Source: Synechocystis sp. LKSZ1 | GTDB lineage: Bacteria > Cyanobacteriota > Cyanobacteriia > Cyanobacteriales > Microcystaceae | Reading direction: 5' to 3' | Length of the DNA stretch: 64,000 nucleotides | Assembly: GCF_040436315.1 (NCBI RefSeq) | Contig: NZ_AP031572.1 | Span: 3,162,001 to 3,226,000 of the forward strand | In this document: piece after piece, positions 63,738 through 64,000 of the stretch | Layout: each line of letters starts with the position of its first letter | How positions within the stretch are numbered: the first letter of the stretch is position 1 | The notes under the pieces: generated by a model | The model's input: only the letters and a program-made list of their open reading frames with translations | Told to the model about the DNA's origin: nothing | Database searches by the model: none | Program-made: the position numbers and the translations under genes

Positions 63738-64000
63738 CTAGTAACAACAGGAAAAATGTTCAATGACTTTTTGAGGGATAAGGGGAGGATCAATTAAATA
63801 ACCTTGGATAACATCACAGTCTATGGATTCTAGAATTTCCATTTGCTCTTTTTCCTCTACTCCCTCAACAATGACCTCTAACTCTAAGTCGTGACTAAGA
63901 TTAATTAAATTCCTAACCAAGGAGATGCCTCGAGAAGAATACTGAAAGTCTTTTATGAATGACCGATCAATTTTAATGGTTGAAAGGGGGAGTTCTTTTA
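63738..64000 (-). CDS. EAL-domain cyclic-di-GMP phosphodiesterase, C-terminal part (cut by window end)
   Basis: The visible 87 residues begin KELPLSTIKIDRSFIKDFQ and continue with NLINLSHDLELEVIVEGVEE, QMEILESIDCDVIQGYLID. These are the later motifs of an EAL domain, which degrades cyclic di-GMP. The catalytic Asp and Glu of IKID and VEGVEE are present. The N-terminal part, with EAL motif and any GGDEF or sensor domains, is beyond the end. It is 120 bases from, and on the same strand as, the PatA-like gene. Confidence 0.88.
   Translation of the reverse strand, partial: KELPLSTIKIDRSFIKDFQYSSRGISLVRNLINLSHDLELEVIVEGVEEKEQMEILESIDCDVIQGYLIDPPLIPQKVIEHFSCCY

Overview
The window is a stretch of cyanobacterial chromosome. 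The diagnostic genes are psbD (PSII D2), psaD (PSI subunit II), ccmP (carboxysome shell), thf1/psb29, tic22, crtO, a CSK/Hik2-type kinase and several families known mainly from cyanobacteria (UPF0367, DUF3155, DUF4335). Base composition is near 50% G+C by eye. The GGCC tetranucleotide (often CCAGGCC or CAGGGCC) is very common in the native genes. The HIP1 octamer GCGATCGC, frequent in many cyanobacteria, was seen only twice. The gene set and a CrtO close to the Synechocystis type suggest a unicellular, Synechocystis-like lineage; I cannot name the species.

Layout. 0-8.8 kb: end of mfd, then methyltransferase-ccmP and a single-gene psbD on the minus strand, UPF0367, DUF3155, Hik2-like kinase, tRNA-Arg(TCT), DUF4335. 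8.9-20 kb: AMIN/beta-barrel envelope protein, RibD-C reductase, beta-lactamase-like enzyme, murA, tRNA-Leu(CAG), SpoU methyltransferase, GT-C-like membrane protein, SulP carrier and SelO. 20-32 kb: central metabolism (ppsA, argC, purK, eda, CysQ-like phosphatase, glcD) with MoxR and an ABC ATPase. 32-43.5 kb: tic22, a MITE-like repeat, thf1, a divergent response regulator/MASE1 kinase pair, hisN-like phosphatase, sugar epimerase, STAS protein, crtO with a NIL-ferredoxin, a 36-residue membrane peptide, a Tat-type solute-binding protein and a membrane protein with a cytosolic tail. 43.6-52 kb: an AT-richer OmpR-type two-component system, pta, xisI/xisH and a CHASE-PAS hybrid kinase. 52-54 kb: a cobalamin-riboswitch operon. 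54-64 kb: a dienelactone hydrolase / diiron protein / OsmC / homocysteine S-methyltransferase cluster with a small ORF in a duplicated leader, an AI-2E family protein, trpE, psaD, a cupin, DUF1269, a PatA-like pseudo-receiver and the end of an EAL protein.

The most interesting part is 51.9-54.0 kb on the minus strand. A clear cobalamin riboswitch precedes cbtB (proposed cobalt transporter subunit), a 376-residue membrane-anchored protein of no family I recognise, and a hupE gene that has lost its 5' third. HupE is the usual B12-controlled cobalt/nickel permease of cyanobacteria. The segment between riboswitch and hupE remnant is poor in GGCC and carries one of the two HIP1 sites. It therefore looks like an acquired replacement that may be a differently built cobalt uptake system. 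Other points are an apparent ATT start for murA with an ideal ribosome binding site, two unlisted small peptides, and several apparently transferred gene sets.
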